Assembly (NCBI GenBank): GCA_018824365.1
Contig: JAHJGQ010000081.1
Coordinates: 1-38,754 of the forward strand
Origin: Nanobdellota archaeon
GTDB lineage: Archaea; Nanobdellota; Nanobdellia; Woesearchaeales; GW2011-AR9
DNA: 38,754 nt
Direction: 5' to 3'
Under the pieces are notes generated by a model. The model did no database searches. It saw only the letters and a program-made list of their open reading frames with translations, and was not told where the DNA came from. This document shows positions 8,635 to 16,772 of the stretch, one piece after another (the first letter of the stretch is position 1; every line of letters begins with the position of its first letter). Both the position numbers and the translations under genes were made by a program.

Positions 8635-9033
8635 TTACTTTTTTTTTCTTTTTCTGTATCTAATTGTGCTTTCTTTGGTAAATAGTTCAATCTTATCAGG
8701 ATCTTTCTCAATCTTGTTGACTATTGATGCTGGTCCAATAATAGTTAAACCTTGCCTATCTCCTAAAAGAACGTTTGCAAAAACACCTTTGAGCCTTTGC
8801 AGTGGATACTGCTTTTCTTTATCCGGATAGATTACACTTAATTCTATACCTTTAAATTTTGGAGAAATCTCTTCCATAGTAATCTCAATAAGATCTGCTT
8901 CTTCTTGCTTCTTAAGACGCCCTTCCATGATTACAATCTTTTCTTCTTTAACAATCTTCAGAAGTTTGTTTACTCTCTTAGTAGGAGTTAGATTTTCTAT
9001 ATCATGATAAGGGACAAACTGAAACGTAACCAT
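8635..9033 (-). CDS. DUF2073 (OapB/ArvB-like) family protein
   Basis: Sequence 'VTFQFVPYHDIENLTPTKRVNKLLKIVKEEKIVIMEGRLKKQEEADLI' and gene neighbourhood. Confidence 0.7.
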   Translation of the reverse strand: MVTFQFVPYHDIENLTPTKRVNKLLKIVKEEKIVIMEGRLKKQEEADLIEITMEEISPKFKGIELSVIYPDKEKQYPLQRLKGVFANVLLGDRQGLTIIGPASIVNKIEKDPDKIELFTKESTIRYRKRKKK

Positions 9034-9087
9034 TTATATGTAACCTCTTTTATTTTAATAGTAAATCTTTATAGTTTTTAAACTTAA

Positions 9088-9729
9088 TTATTTTGCTAAT
9101 TTAAAGAGCTGTTCATAAAACTCTTCTATATTTTTCCCGTATTTTGCAGATATGCCCACAATTCCATATTGTGGAAAAGCAGCTTTTATGATATCAAGAT
9201 TAGCTTTCTTCAGATCAATCTTGTTTGCTGCAATCAAAACAGGAATGTTTCTTGCCTGTAAATTTCCGATGATAGTAATATTTACCTGAGAATATGGATC
9301 TTTAGTTGCGTCTAAAGTTACAATCACGGAGTCCATGTCATCAAGCCATTTTATTGAGTCGATAACTCCTTTTGTAGCTTCTTTTGCTCTCTTCTTAGCA
9401 TCATTTTTCTTCATCCCTTTTTTTATGAAGTCTTCATAATCAATTTTTGTAGAAATTCCCGGTGTGTCTACCAGCGAAAAAGTAAGTTCTTTACCTTTAC
9501 TATTCTTGATTGTAACTTGTTCTTTAATCTTGATTTCCCTTGTTTCATGAGCGATATGTGAAACCGTAGACATCTCTTCTCCTAACCAGTCCTGACAAAT
9601 CCTGTTTGCTAATGTTGATTTTCCGCCATTTGGCGGTCCATATAATCCTAATTTGAAGTTGTTCCTTTTACTGAAAGGATTAAAAGACAATTTCTTAAGA
9701 AGATTCTTGAAAAATGTTCTGACGGCCAT
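9088..9729 (-). CDS. Era/Obg-like small GTPase
   Basis: Walker A GPPNGGKST, switch DTPG, NKID, SAKYGKNIEEF. Confidence 0.9.
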   Translation of the reverse strand: MAVRTFFKNLLKKLSFNPFSKRNNFKLGLYGPPNGGKSTLANRICQDWLGEEMSTVSHIAHETREIKIKEQVTIKNSKGKELTFSLVDTPGISTKIDYEDFIKKGMKKNDAKKRAKEATKGVIDSIKWLDDMDSVIVTLDATKDPYSQVNITIIGNLQARNIPVLIAANKIDLKKANLDIIKAAFPQYGIVGISAKYGKNIEEFYEQLFKLAK

Positions 9730-9860
9730 CTTTTTTTTGTACTCCCTCTAATAATAGATGAATTTTCGTAATGGTTATTAAAGTTTTTGGTAGTGGAAAC
9801 AACTCTTTATTATCATCATAACAGAATGATTTATAAGTGTGTTAGTTATTTTTAAGAACT

Positions 9861-9965
9861 ATGGACACTGCATTACTGATTATTTTGATAGTAACAGGCA
9901 ACATCTGTTTATATTGGTTATTTTATGGAAAAAAAAAGTTTGAAGAGAAGCTGCAAAAGAGGTAA
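9861..9965 (+). CDS. putative 34-aa single-TM microprotein MDTALLIILIVTGNICLYWLFYGKKKFEEKLQKR
   Basis: ATG ORF ending 7 nt before the 9973 ORF; hydrophobic segment plus basic tail. Confidence 0.4.
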   Translation: MDTALLIILIVTGNICLYWLFYGKKKFEEKLQKR

Positions 9966-9972
9966 ATAGAAA

Positions 9973-10485
9973 GTGGTGGAGAGGACACTGGTCATCGATC
10001 GTCTTAAGCTTAGTTATGATGGTCTATTTAACACTTCTGAATTATATAGCGTAATCTCTTCTTTTTTCTTTGAAAGGGGCTGGGATTGGTATGAGAAAAT
10101 GAACCAGGAGCAAGTAACTCCTGAAGGAAAACAAATCCATATTATTCTTGAACCATGGAAAAACATCAGTGATTACTATAAGATTACTGCGAGTATAAAG
10201 ATACATCTCACAGATATAAAAGATGTAGAGGTTGAGCACGATAAACAAATTTTAAATGTAAGCCAAGGATCTGTCAAAATCACTTTTGATGGTTTTGTTG
10301 TCAGTGATAGGGCAAATAACTGGAATGAAAAACCGTTCTACTGGTTCTTAAGTATAATTCTTGAGAAATATTTTTTCAAGAACCATTATGATAAAGCTGC
10401 AAGCTGGATAGAAAGTGATGTTGAAGATCTGCATCATCAAATAAAGTCTTATCTTAATACGTTTAAATATATGTATGGTCGTTGA
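9973..10485 (+). CDS. uncharacterized protein, paralog family member
   Basis: Similar to the next ORF and to 86-622; GTG start. Confidence 0.75.
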   Translation: MVERTLVIDRLKLSYDGLFNTSELYSVISSFFFERGWDWYEKMNQEQVTPEGKQIHIILEPWKNISDYYKITASIKIHLTDIKDVEVEHDKQILNVSQGSVKITFDGFVVSDRANNWNEKPFYWFLSIILEKYFFKNHYDKAASWIESDVEDLHHQIKSYLNTFKYMYGR

Positions 10486-11081
10486 AAATGGCAGAAAATA
10501 TCTTTCACATGGAGAAGAACTTAATCGTAAACAATAAAGAGTTGAATCATGGCGGTTTTTTTATTGTCAACGAGATTTTTTCTACAATCAATAGAGCTAT
10601 CGAAGAGAGGGGTTATACTAAGAAAGAGAAACGAAGTGAGGAGACTGTAACCCCTTCCGGGAAATATTTATATCTTGAATTAAGGCCGTTTAAGGTAGTT
10701 ACCAATTATATCACTCTTATGATAAAGATTAAGATTAATTTAAACCATATTACTGAAACTGTCAAGGAGATTGACGGTAAAAAAACGATTTTTCAGAATG
10801 GAGAGGTTCATATTGCTTTTGATGCCTGGTCTTTGACGGATTATGAACATCGATGGGGAATGAAACCTTTTGTTTATTTCATGAAAGCTTTGATCAACAA
10901 GTTCATCTACAAGTTTCCTTTTGAAGCCGGAACTATAAGCATTGTAGGGGGAGATACTGCTTATATCTATGCGCAGGTGAAGAAATTATTAAATTCTTAT
11001 AAGAAAAAGGAAGAAAAAACGATTTCTGAAGAGGAAGTGAAGAAAGAAATAGAAGAAGAAGTTATGAAGGAAAAAGGTTGA
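10482..11081 (+). CDS. uncharacterized protein, paralog family member with acidic/basic tail
   Basis: 4-nt overlap with the previous ORF; shared 'V.I.FD......D....W..KPF..F' motif. Confidence 0.8.
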   Translation: MKMAENIFHMEKNLIVNNKELNHGGFFIVNEIFSTINRAIEERGYTKKEKRSEETVTPSGKYLYLELRPFKVVTNYITLMIKIKINLNHITETVKEIDGKKTIFQNGEVHIAFDAWSLTDYEHRWGMKPFVYFMKALINKFIYKFPFEAGTISIVGGDTAYIYAQVKKLLNSYKKKEEKTISEEEVKKEIEEEVMKEKG

Positions 11082-11117
11082 TAATTTTAACAAGTAAATT
11101 AATTTTTCTATTTTTCT

Positions 11118-11304
11118 TAAGTAATAGGTCTCCTTGAGAAAAATAGCAGTAGGCGAGTGAGGATGAGCGTTCGTTTTAAGGATTAAGATAAGATTCAATT
11201 GATATTGTTCTCTATAACGAATGCCATAGCTTGTCTTACGAATAGACCTGTCATCCTCACAACCTGACGCCAAACTGCTATTTTCCCACCCGACCTATTA
11301 CTTA
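11118..11304. ncRNA. large intergenic structured element (candidate RNA or hairpin element)
   Basis: Nested pairing: 11118-11130/11292-11304 (13 bp), 11140-11150/11274-11284 (11 bp), GGCG 11152-11155/CGCC 11268-11271, 11158-11166/11251-11259 (9 bp), 11167-11175/11216-11224, plus a GTCT/AGAC hairpin giving a three-way junction. Confidence 0.6.
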
Positions 11305-11374
11305 CTATTTTTCTGATGCGGGGAAAAATATTAAACATAAAATATAAGATGATTGTTTATCCAAGCGAATAATT

Positions 11375-11689
11375 TCAATTTATTTTCAGATGCTTATTGT
11401 TTTCTTTTTCATTATAGAACGTAGCAATATATACATAGTTAGAAAAGTCAAATTGGCTGCGATTTAGTTGAAGAGTATTGGATCCCAGAAGAACATAATC
11501 ACACTTGTATTCTTTTGCGAGTTGTATGGCTAAGATTCTAGCCCGCTCATCGGCTAAATTTTGGGGTGCATTGAACCAAATCAATTCACTGCCCATATGG
11601 ACAAGCTCTTCTAATCTTATCGGCTCAACTACTTTTTCATCATTGCGAATCCATGTTTTTCCTTTTACTCTTTCAATTAATTTAGGCAT
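11375..11689 (-). CDS. uncharacterized 104-aa protein
   Basis: ORF with plausible composition. Confidence 0.6.
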   Translation of the reverse strand: MPKLIERVKGKTWIRNDEKVVEPIRLEELVHMGSELIWFNAPQNLADERARILAIQLAKEYKCDYVLLGSNTLQLNRSQFDFSNYVYIATFYNEKENNKHLKIN

Positions 11690-11751
11690 TTATAATTTTT
11701 AAAAGCTAAATATATAAAAGAATTTAGTAACTCGGTTAATATGAAACCCTT

Positions 11752-11777
11752 GTAATTCTGATGAATATCAGAATTAC
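11752..11777. terminator. perfect 11-bp hairpin GTAATTCTGAT-GAAT-ATCAGAATTAC; terminator or other structure
   Basis: Inverted repeat followed by a pyrimidine-rich stretch. Confidence 0.35.
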
Positions 11778-12058
11778 TTCTTTTCCAATTCTTATCAGTC
11801 TATCAATGTTGTAAGCGATAACTCTTGTAATAATTTCTACTTTTTGTAGTTTGTCAATTCTTGATCAGGGCTTAGTTGAATATTAGAATTTTTTAGATAT
11901 TTCTCAGTCTGAACTTACATTAATATCTAATCATAAAAAAATTATTATTGCTTCTGAGAATTATTGATATATGAAATGTTTTATTTTTTTTAGTAATTTA
12001 TTTAAACGTAAGTTATTCTTCAGTACATATACATATTAAAAATAGGTGAAGATCAAAT

Positions 12059-12712
12059 ATGAAAAAAATAATTATCTTTTGTTTATTCTCTATTACTCTC
12101 TTTTTTTTAATAGGTTGTGTAATTGAAGAAGTTCCAGAAGAAAAAAAAGAAGAGATCATAATATGTACATCTGAATGGAAATGTATAAATTTTTCATTTA
12201 AAGCCTATCAAAATGAAAACTGTAATTTGACTGATGAAACAGAATGTACTTATGGCTGTGTGAACGGAAGTTGTACTGCTCCGACATGTACAACCGGTTT
12301 CAAATGTAAAGATAATTCTACTAAAGCTTTTCAAACAGAAAACTGTTCCTGGATTAATGAAAGTGATTGTGAATTAGGCTGTGAAGATGATGAATGTATG
12401 CCTCTACCTGAGGTTAATGAAAGTGAAGAAGAGATTGTTGAGGAAGTAGAAGAAGAGGAACCGGAACATGATATAATTGGGCAGCTTAGTATTGGTGAAA
12501 CAGAAGTTAGAGTGGTTGGCGGCATAGAACATAATATAAGTCTTTATTTTCTTCTGCCGGATCAAGCTAAGTTTGAAGTTGATGGAACACGAAGCGATTG
12601 GAAAGGGATAGGAGATAATTTCACGATTAAAAGTGTTGAAATTAATATTACTGACATACTTTACCAACATTATCTTGGTGGTATGCAGAAAGTTATTTAC
12701 AATATTAAATGA
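12059..12712 (+). CDS. secreted lipoprotein with two Cys-rich repeats
   Basis: Lipobox-like FFLIGC; repeats 'C(T)...KC....(T/F)KA(Y/F)Q.ENC........C..GC....C'. Confidence 0.8.
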   Translation: MKKIIIFCLFSITLFFLIGCVIEEVPEEKKEEIIICTSEWKCINFSFKAYQNENCNLTDETECTYGCVNGSCTAPTCTTGFKCKDNSTKAFQTENCSWINESDCELGCEDDECMPLPEVNESEEEIVEEVEEEEPEHDIIGQLSIGETEVRVVGGIEHNISLYFLLPDQAKFEVDGTRSDWKGIGDNFTIKSVEINITDILYQHYLGGMQKVIYNIK

Positions 12713-12897
12713 TAAGTTTTAGAAATGTATTTAAATGAAAAAAAATATGGTTTGTTAAATATTAAAAACGAGATGTTTGTTTATCTAACTAAATAACAGA
12801 GATTAATTAAGTTCTCGCTTAATATGGATGGAATTTTCAATAAAATTTAAATAAGCTAATTCTTTTCTTATCATTAATAAAAAAAGGTGATAAAAAA

Positions 12898-13176
12898 ATG
12901 GTAACTCATGTACTTAAGAGAAATAAAAAAAAGCAGCAGTTTATGCCAATAAAGATTAGGCATTCAGTTGAAAAAGCGGCGAAAGAAGCAAAACTTTCTT
13001 CAGCGAGAGTTAAACAACTGGTTCTAGACGTTGCTGAACCAGTAATTGAACTGGCTAAAAAAAAGAAAGTTGTGAAAAGTACAGATCTTCGCAGAGCTAT
13101 CTTAGGCAGGTTAGACAGGAGAACTAAGAAAACATCAAAGGCTTGGAGAAAATTTGACATAAAAAGAAGAAGTTAA
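12898..13176 (+). CDS. stand-alone ATP-cone-like domain protein
   Basis: 'VLKRNKKKQQFMPIKIRHSVEKAAKEA...RRAILGRLDRRTKKTSKAWRKFD' resembles the ATP-cone pattern. Confidence 0.6.
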   Translation: MVTHVLKRNKKKQQFMPIKIRHSVEKAAKEAKLSSARVKQLVLDVAEPVIELAKKKKVVKSTDLRRAILGRLDRRTKKTSKAWRKFDIKRRS

Positions 13177-13404
13177 AAATATTGTTGATAAATTATTTTT
13201 TTTGTTTTTATTCCTCGCTGAGTTTAATATCCCGCAGTTTGCTGTGATTGGGTAGCTGACTTTTAGGATTTCTCGTTTATTTTCGATTACACAAAAAGAT
13301 AATATAGTAAAATCTTTCGCGTGAGCGTGATGGTAGTCTAAGTATTCATTTGCATTTTCTAATGTTATGTTATCAATAGATGCAGCAAACTTTCCTTGAA
13401 TCAT
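13135..13404 (-). CDS. small protein, likely translationally coupled to the upstream metalloprotease
   Basis: ATGA overlap with the stop of the 13401-14030 ORF; its 3' end overlaps the ATP-cone ORF. Confidence 0.4.
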   Translation of the reverse strand: MIQGKFAASIDNITLENANEYLDYHHAHAKDFTILSFCVIENKREILKVSYPITANCGILNSARNKNKKNNLSTIFLTSSFYVKFSPSL

Positions 13405-14030
13405 AAACCACGGACATTTTTTTGTAGATCAGCTTGACATTGCCCACAAAAAGTAGGGCTATTGCTTAAGTGTATCTGATGGGTATATCTTGCAGATTTT
13501 TCTACAGTGTCTTTTTGTTGCATTACACAATTATTATTTATGCAATGGCTGCCCAGAAATATTTCAGTATTACTCCTATTGCTTGGAGCTGCTCCATAAA
13601 GATGACCCAATTCGTGTGCTAAAATATACTGCAGATGGATGATATCCTGCATCCTTTTAGTTGAAACCGTAACAAAATCAAAATTTTTATAATGATGATA
13701 CCCTCCAAAACACCAGTTTAGATTTCCAGCGTAAAGGTCATGTTCTATTAAAATGATGTGCTGCTGGTCACGATTATTTTGGATGACACTTGTATTAGTA
13801 AGAATCTCTTCTAATCTATCTCTATTTACTTGTCTTCTGTTTTGATCAAATGAACGGCGTTCAATATCTTTAACAAAATTATAACTTGGTAAATGAATCT
13901 CGCCTGGTTTTGGTTTTACGGATTTTATAGGATGATATCTAGATAATTCAGTTAAAGCCCAGCTTAAAGCTCTTCCTGCCATTTGTGTTCTAGTCCCATC
14001 ATGTATCATTAATCTGGCCATAAATCTCAA
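13401..14030 (-). CDS. archaemetzincin/metzincin-like zinc metalloprotease
   Basis: HELGHLYGAAPSNR...CINNNCVMQ...FCGQCQADL. Confidence 0.8.
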   Translation of the reverse strand: MRFMARLMIHDGTRTQMAGRALSWALTELSRYHPIKSVKPKPGEIHLPSYNFVKDIERRSFDQNRRQVNRDRLEEILTNTSVIQNNRDQQHIILIEHDLYAGNLNWCFGGYHHYKNFDFVTVSTKRMQDIIHLQYILAHELGHLYGAAPSNRSNTEIFLGSHCINNNCVMQQKDTVEKSARYTHQIHLSNSPTFCGQCQADLQKNVRGL

Positions 14031-14230
14031 CTTATCTGATTTAAATTAATACCCAAGAAACCACTTTAGTTCTAAGATATGTAATACTATAAAAACTTTT
14101 TTGTAAAAAATTTCCTTTTTCTCGCATGAATTAAGGATAACCCTATGAATAAGAAAGAAAGCGAAATTTATTTTCATTAAACTAATCATCTTCAGAAACT
14201 TTTATATCCCTTCTATAATTCTCTTACAAG

Positions 14231-15028
14231 ATGAACTTAGTAGACATCCACTGCCACTTGAACCATCAGTTATTCAAAGATGATCTAGATGAAGTCATCA
14301 AAAGGGCTAAAAAAGCCGGAGTAAAAGCAATCATCGTTTCCGGAGTCAATCCTCCTGCTAACAGAGAGGTATTGAAATTAGCCGAAAAAGATTCTATCAT
14401 TAAAGTTTCTTTAGGGATATATCCTATTGATGCTTTAGGACTTTCAGAAGGAGAGACTGGCCTTCCTAGACAGATAGTTCCAATAGATTTGGAAGAAGAG
14501 TTCAAATTCATTGAAAAGAATGAAGATAAAATTGTGGCTGTTGGAGAAGTAGGCATGGACTTTCATTGGGATAAAGAACATCATCAACAGCAGGAAGAGA
14601 ATTTTAGGAAAATAATCCGGTTTGTTAAAAAAATAAGAAAGCCTATAATTATACATTCTAGAAAAGCGGAAATAGAATGCATAGATGTTCTGGAAGAAGA
14701 GGTTCCAAATAAAGAAATTCCAATTATCATGCATTGTTTTTCCGGGAATAAAAAATTGATCAAAAGAGCTGCTGATTTTGGATGCTATTTTTCTATTCCG
14801 CCAATCATAACTAAACTACAACATTTCCAAACATTAACAGAGATCGCTCCGTTAACACAACTATTTACTGAAACTGATGCTCCCTGGTTATCTCCATTTA
14901 AAGATAAAAAGAATGAACCGGCTTTTGTAATTGAAAGTATCAAGAAGATAGCAGAAATCAAAGGTATTTCTCAGAGAGAAGTTGCAGAACAGATTTGGAA
15001 AAATTATGAAACGGTTTTTAAATCTTAA
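14231..15028 (+). CDS. tatD: TatD family deoxyribonuclease
   Basis: DIHCHLN, GEVGMDFHW, IIHSRKA, HCFSG, ETDAPWLSP. Confidence 0.95.
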   Translation: MNLVDIHCHLNHQLFKDDLDEVIKRAKKAGVKAIIVSGVNPPANREVLKLAEKDSIIKVSLGIYPIDALGLSEGETGLPRQIVPIDLEEEFKFIEKNEDKIVAVGEVGMDFHWDKEHHQQQEENFRKIIRFVKKIRKPIIIHSRKAEIECIDVLEEEVPNKEIPIIMHCFSGNKKLIKRAADFGCYFSIPPIITKLQHFQTLTEIAPLTQLFTETDAPWLSPFKDKKNEPAFVIESIKKIAEIKGISQREVAEQIWKNYETVFKS

Positions 15029-16209
15029 TTATCAATTCTTGCATTAAGATTCAATTCTGAACTTAGAAACTTAGAAAGGACATAATCAGGAAAGTATAAC
15101 AAGTTAGCAATTATTTCTTTCATTGCGTAAGCATCTTTATAATCAATTATGGCTCTTATTTGTTCTTCTGTGAATCTGAAATCTCCAAAAAAATTTCGGC
15201 AGTAATTACTTTCTACTTCTCTCATTCGGTTGAATTTTTCCCATTCATGATGAAGGCGGGCATCATATTTTCTGATGACTCCTTGAAACAGTTTTATCAA
15301 GTGTGTTTCATTTTTGTCTACTTTGGTCACTTCCCATACCCCTGATTTTTCCATAGCAAATTTTTTGAAAGCCAACTGGATCATTGACTGGGTATTCCCC
15401 ATCCCTTTCGCGAAACAAGTGTTACAGATGGTTAGAAAAGCATCATACGTTGATTTTGCACATCTTTTGAACAAGAGTTGAGTTGGAGATAATTCTTCAG
15501 ATTCTTTATTTTTATTCGCTTCTTCAAGCAGATAATTTTTAGTATTATTGAGGATAAAAAGATTCTTGAAACATTGGAAGATCCTTTTCTCCTCGCTGAA
15601 ACATTCAATACATTGGATGTTATGCATCCTGTCAGCCAGTTTAACTTGTATGGCAATCTCTTTGGCTTTTTCATCTTCACATTGAAAGATGTTAGAGATG
15701 GAGCGGTAGTAAAAGTCTCTTTTGTGTCTGGTAAGAAGCTTCAAAGTTTTTATGATTAGTTTAACTCTTTCTTCACATTCTTTGTCTTCATTTTCTATAT
15801 GGTTGCTTTTGTAGAATTCTCTCAGTTCTTTCTCTAATTTGTCAAGAACATTAATTTCATACTCATCTAGATATTTGATCCCTTCATCATCTTCTTCAAT
15901 TTCATGCGTAATCTTATATAAGTCAACATTATCTTCTATAAAATCATGAATCAAACCAACACAGAGGATGATCTCATCGTAAATTTTAGCATTTTTCAAA
16001 GCCAAAACAGTATTCAAAGGGTGGGTCAGGGTTTCCTGCCTGTTCTTACGTAAAGGAAGATGAGAATATAATTCTTCAACTTTTTTGTATAAGTAAGAAT
16101 AAAACAATCCATCATCTGAAACAGAGCTTTTTAGCTTTTCAAGATTGTCTTCTTTTTTCCAATGCTCTAAATATTTGAAAGAAGCATATTCTAATGATTC
16201 ATTGTCCAT
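15025..16209 (-). CDS. RelA/SpoT-type HD-domain protein
   Basis: HPLNTVLAL...LIHDFIEDN...VKLADRMHNIQ. Confidence 0.75.
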   Translation of the reverse strand: MDNESLEYASFKYLEHWKKEDNLEKLKSSVSDDGLFYSYLYKKVEELYSHLPLRKNRQETLTHPLNTVLALKNAKIYDEIILCVGLIHDFIEDNVDLYKITHEIEEDDEGIKYLDEYEINVLDKLEKELREFYKSNHIENEDKECEERVKLIIKTLKLLTRHKRDFYYRSISNIFQCEDEKAKEIAIQVKLADRMHNIQCIECFSEEKRIFQCFKNLFILNNTKNYLLEEANKNKESEELSPTQLLFKRCAKSTYDAFLTICNTCFAKGMGNTQSMIQLAFKKFAMEKSGVWEVTKVDKNETHLIKLFQGVIRKYDARLHHEWEKFNRMREVESNYCRNFFGDFRFTEEQIRAIIDYKDAYAMKEIIANLLYFPDYVLSKFLSSELNLNARIDN

Positions 16210-16391
16210 TTGATATTAAAATTAAGATGATTATTTTAATTTTTTGGGAATTTTTTAATTATTTTAGCAATATTTATAGATTAATAGGGTTTGTTTTATG
16301 TGTGCAATCAAATTGTCAATCTCTTTTAACTAAGATTTCTTAAATTATTTTCAGAAACCTTTATAAACAAATCATCTTAAAATATTAAATC

Positions 16392-16664
16392 ATGGAATTC
16401 AATGTTCTAGAAGAGACAAAAAATAAACTTGTTTTTGAACTAAAAGGAGAAACGCATACATTTTGTAATATCCTAAAAGAAGAATTGCTTACAGTTAAAG
16501 GCGTTTCTTTGGCAATCTATAGGATCGACCATCCTTTAATTGGTGTTCCTCAGATGAGGATAGAGACTACTAAAGGAACAGAACCTAGAAAAGCACTTAA
16601 AGAAGCTTTGGCAAACATAAAGAAAAAAGCAATTGAATTTCAAAAAGAAGTAAATAAGTTTTAA
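16392..16664 (+). CDS. rpoL: DNA-directed RNA polymerase subunit L (Rpb11)
   Basis: 'F.LKGETHTFCNILKEELL...YRIDHPLIGVPQMRIET'. Confidence 0.9.
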   Translation: MEFNVLEETKNKLVFELKGETHTFCNILKEELLTVKGVSLAIYRIDHPLIGVPQMRIETTKGTEPRKALKEALANIKKKAIEFQKEVNKF

Positions 16665-16772
16665 TTTGAGTTTCTTAGTTTAATGGATTTTCTAATAGAT
16701 TTTCTGTTTTTAATTAATTTTTATTGATTTTTTAGAAAAAAAATTTAAACCCCACCCCTCCTAAGTATCTTT

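Noticed and set aside
11118-11304. SRP RNA or RNase P RNA
   Set aside because: Too short and lacks the SRP helix 8 GGAAG/AGCA motif and RNase P conserved regions.
12331-12670. Minus-strand ORFs over the lipoprotein gene
   Set aside because: Low-complexity antisense products of a clear plus-strand gene; the same applies to ORFs antisense to mutS, tatD, rps9 and others.
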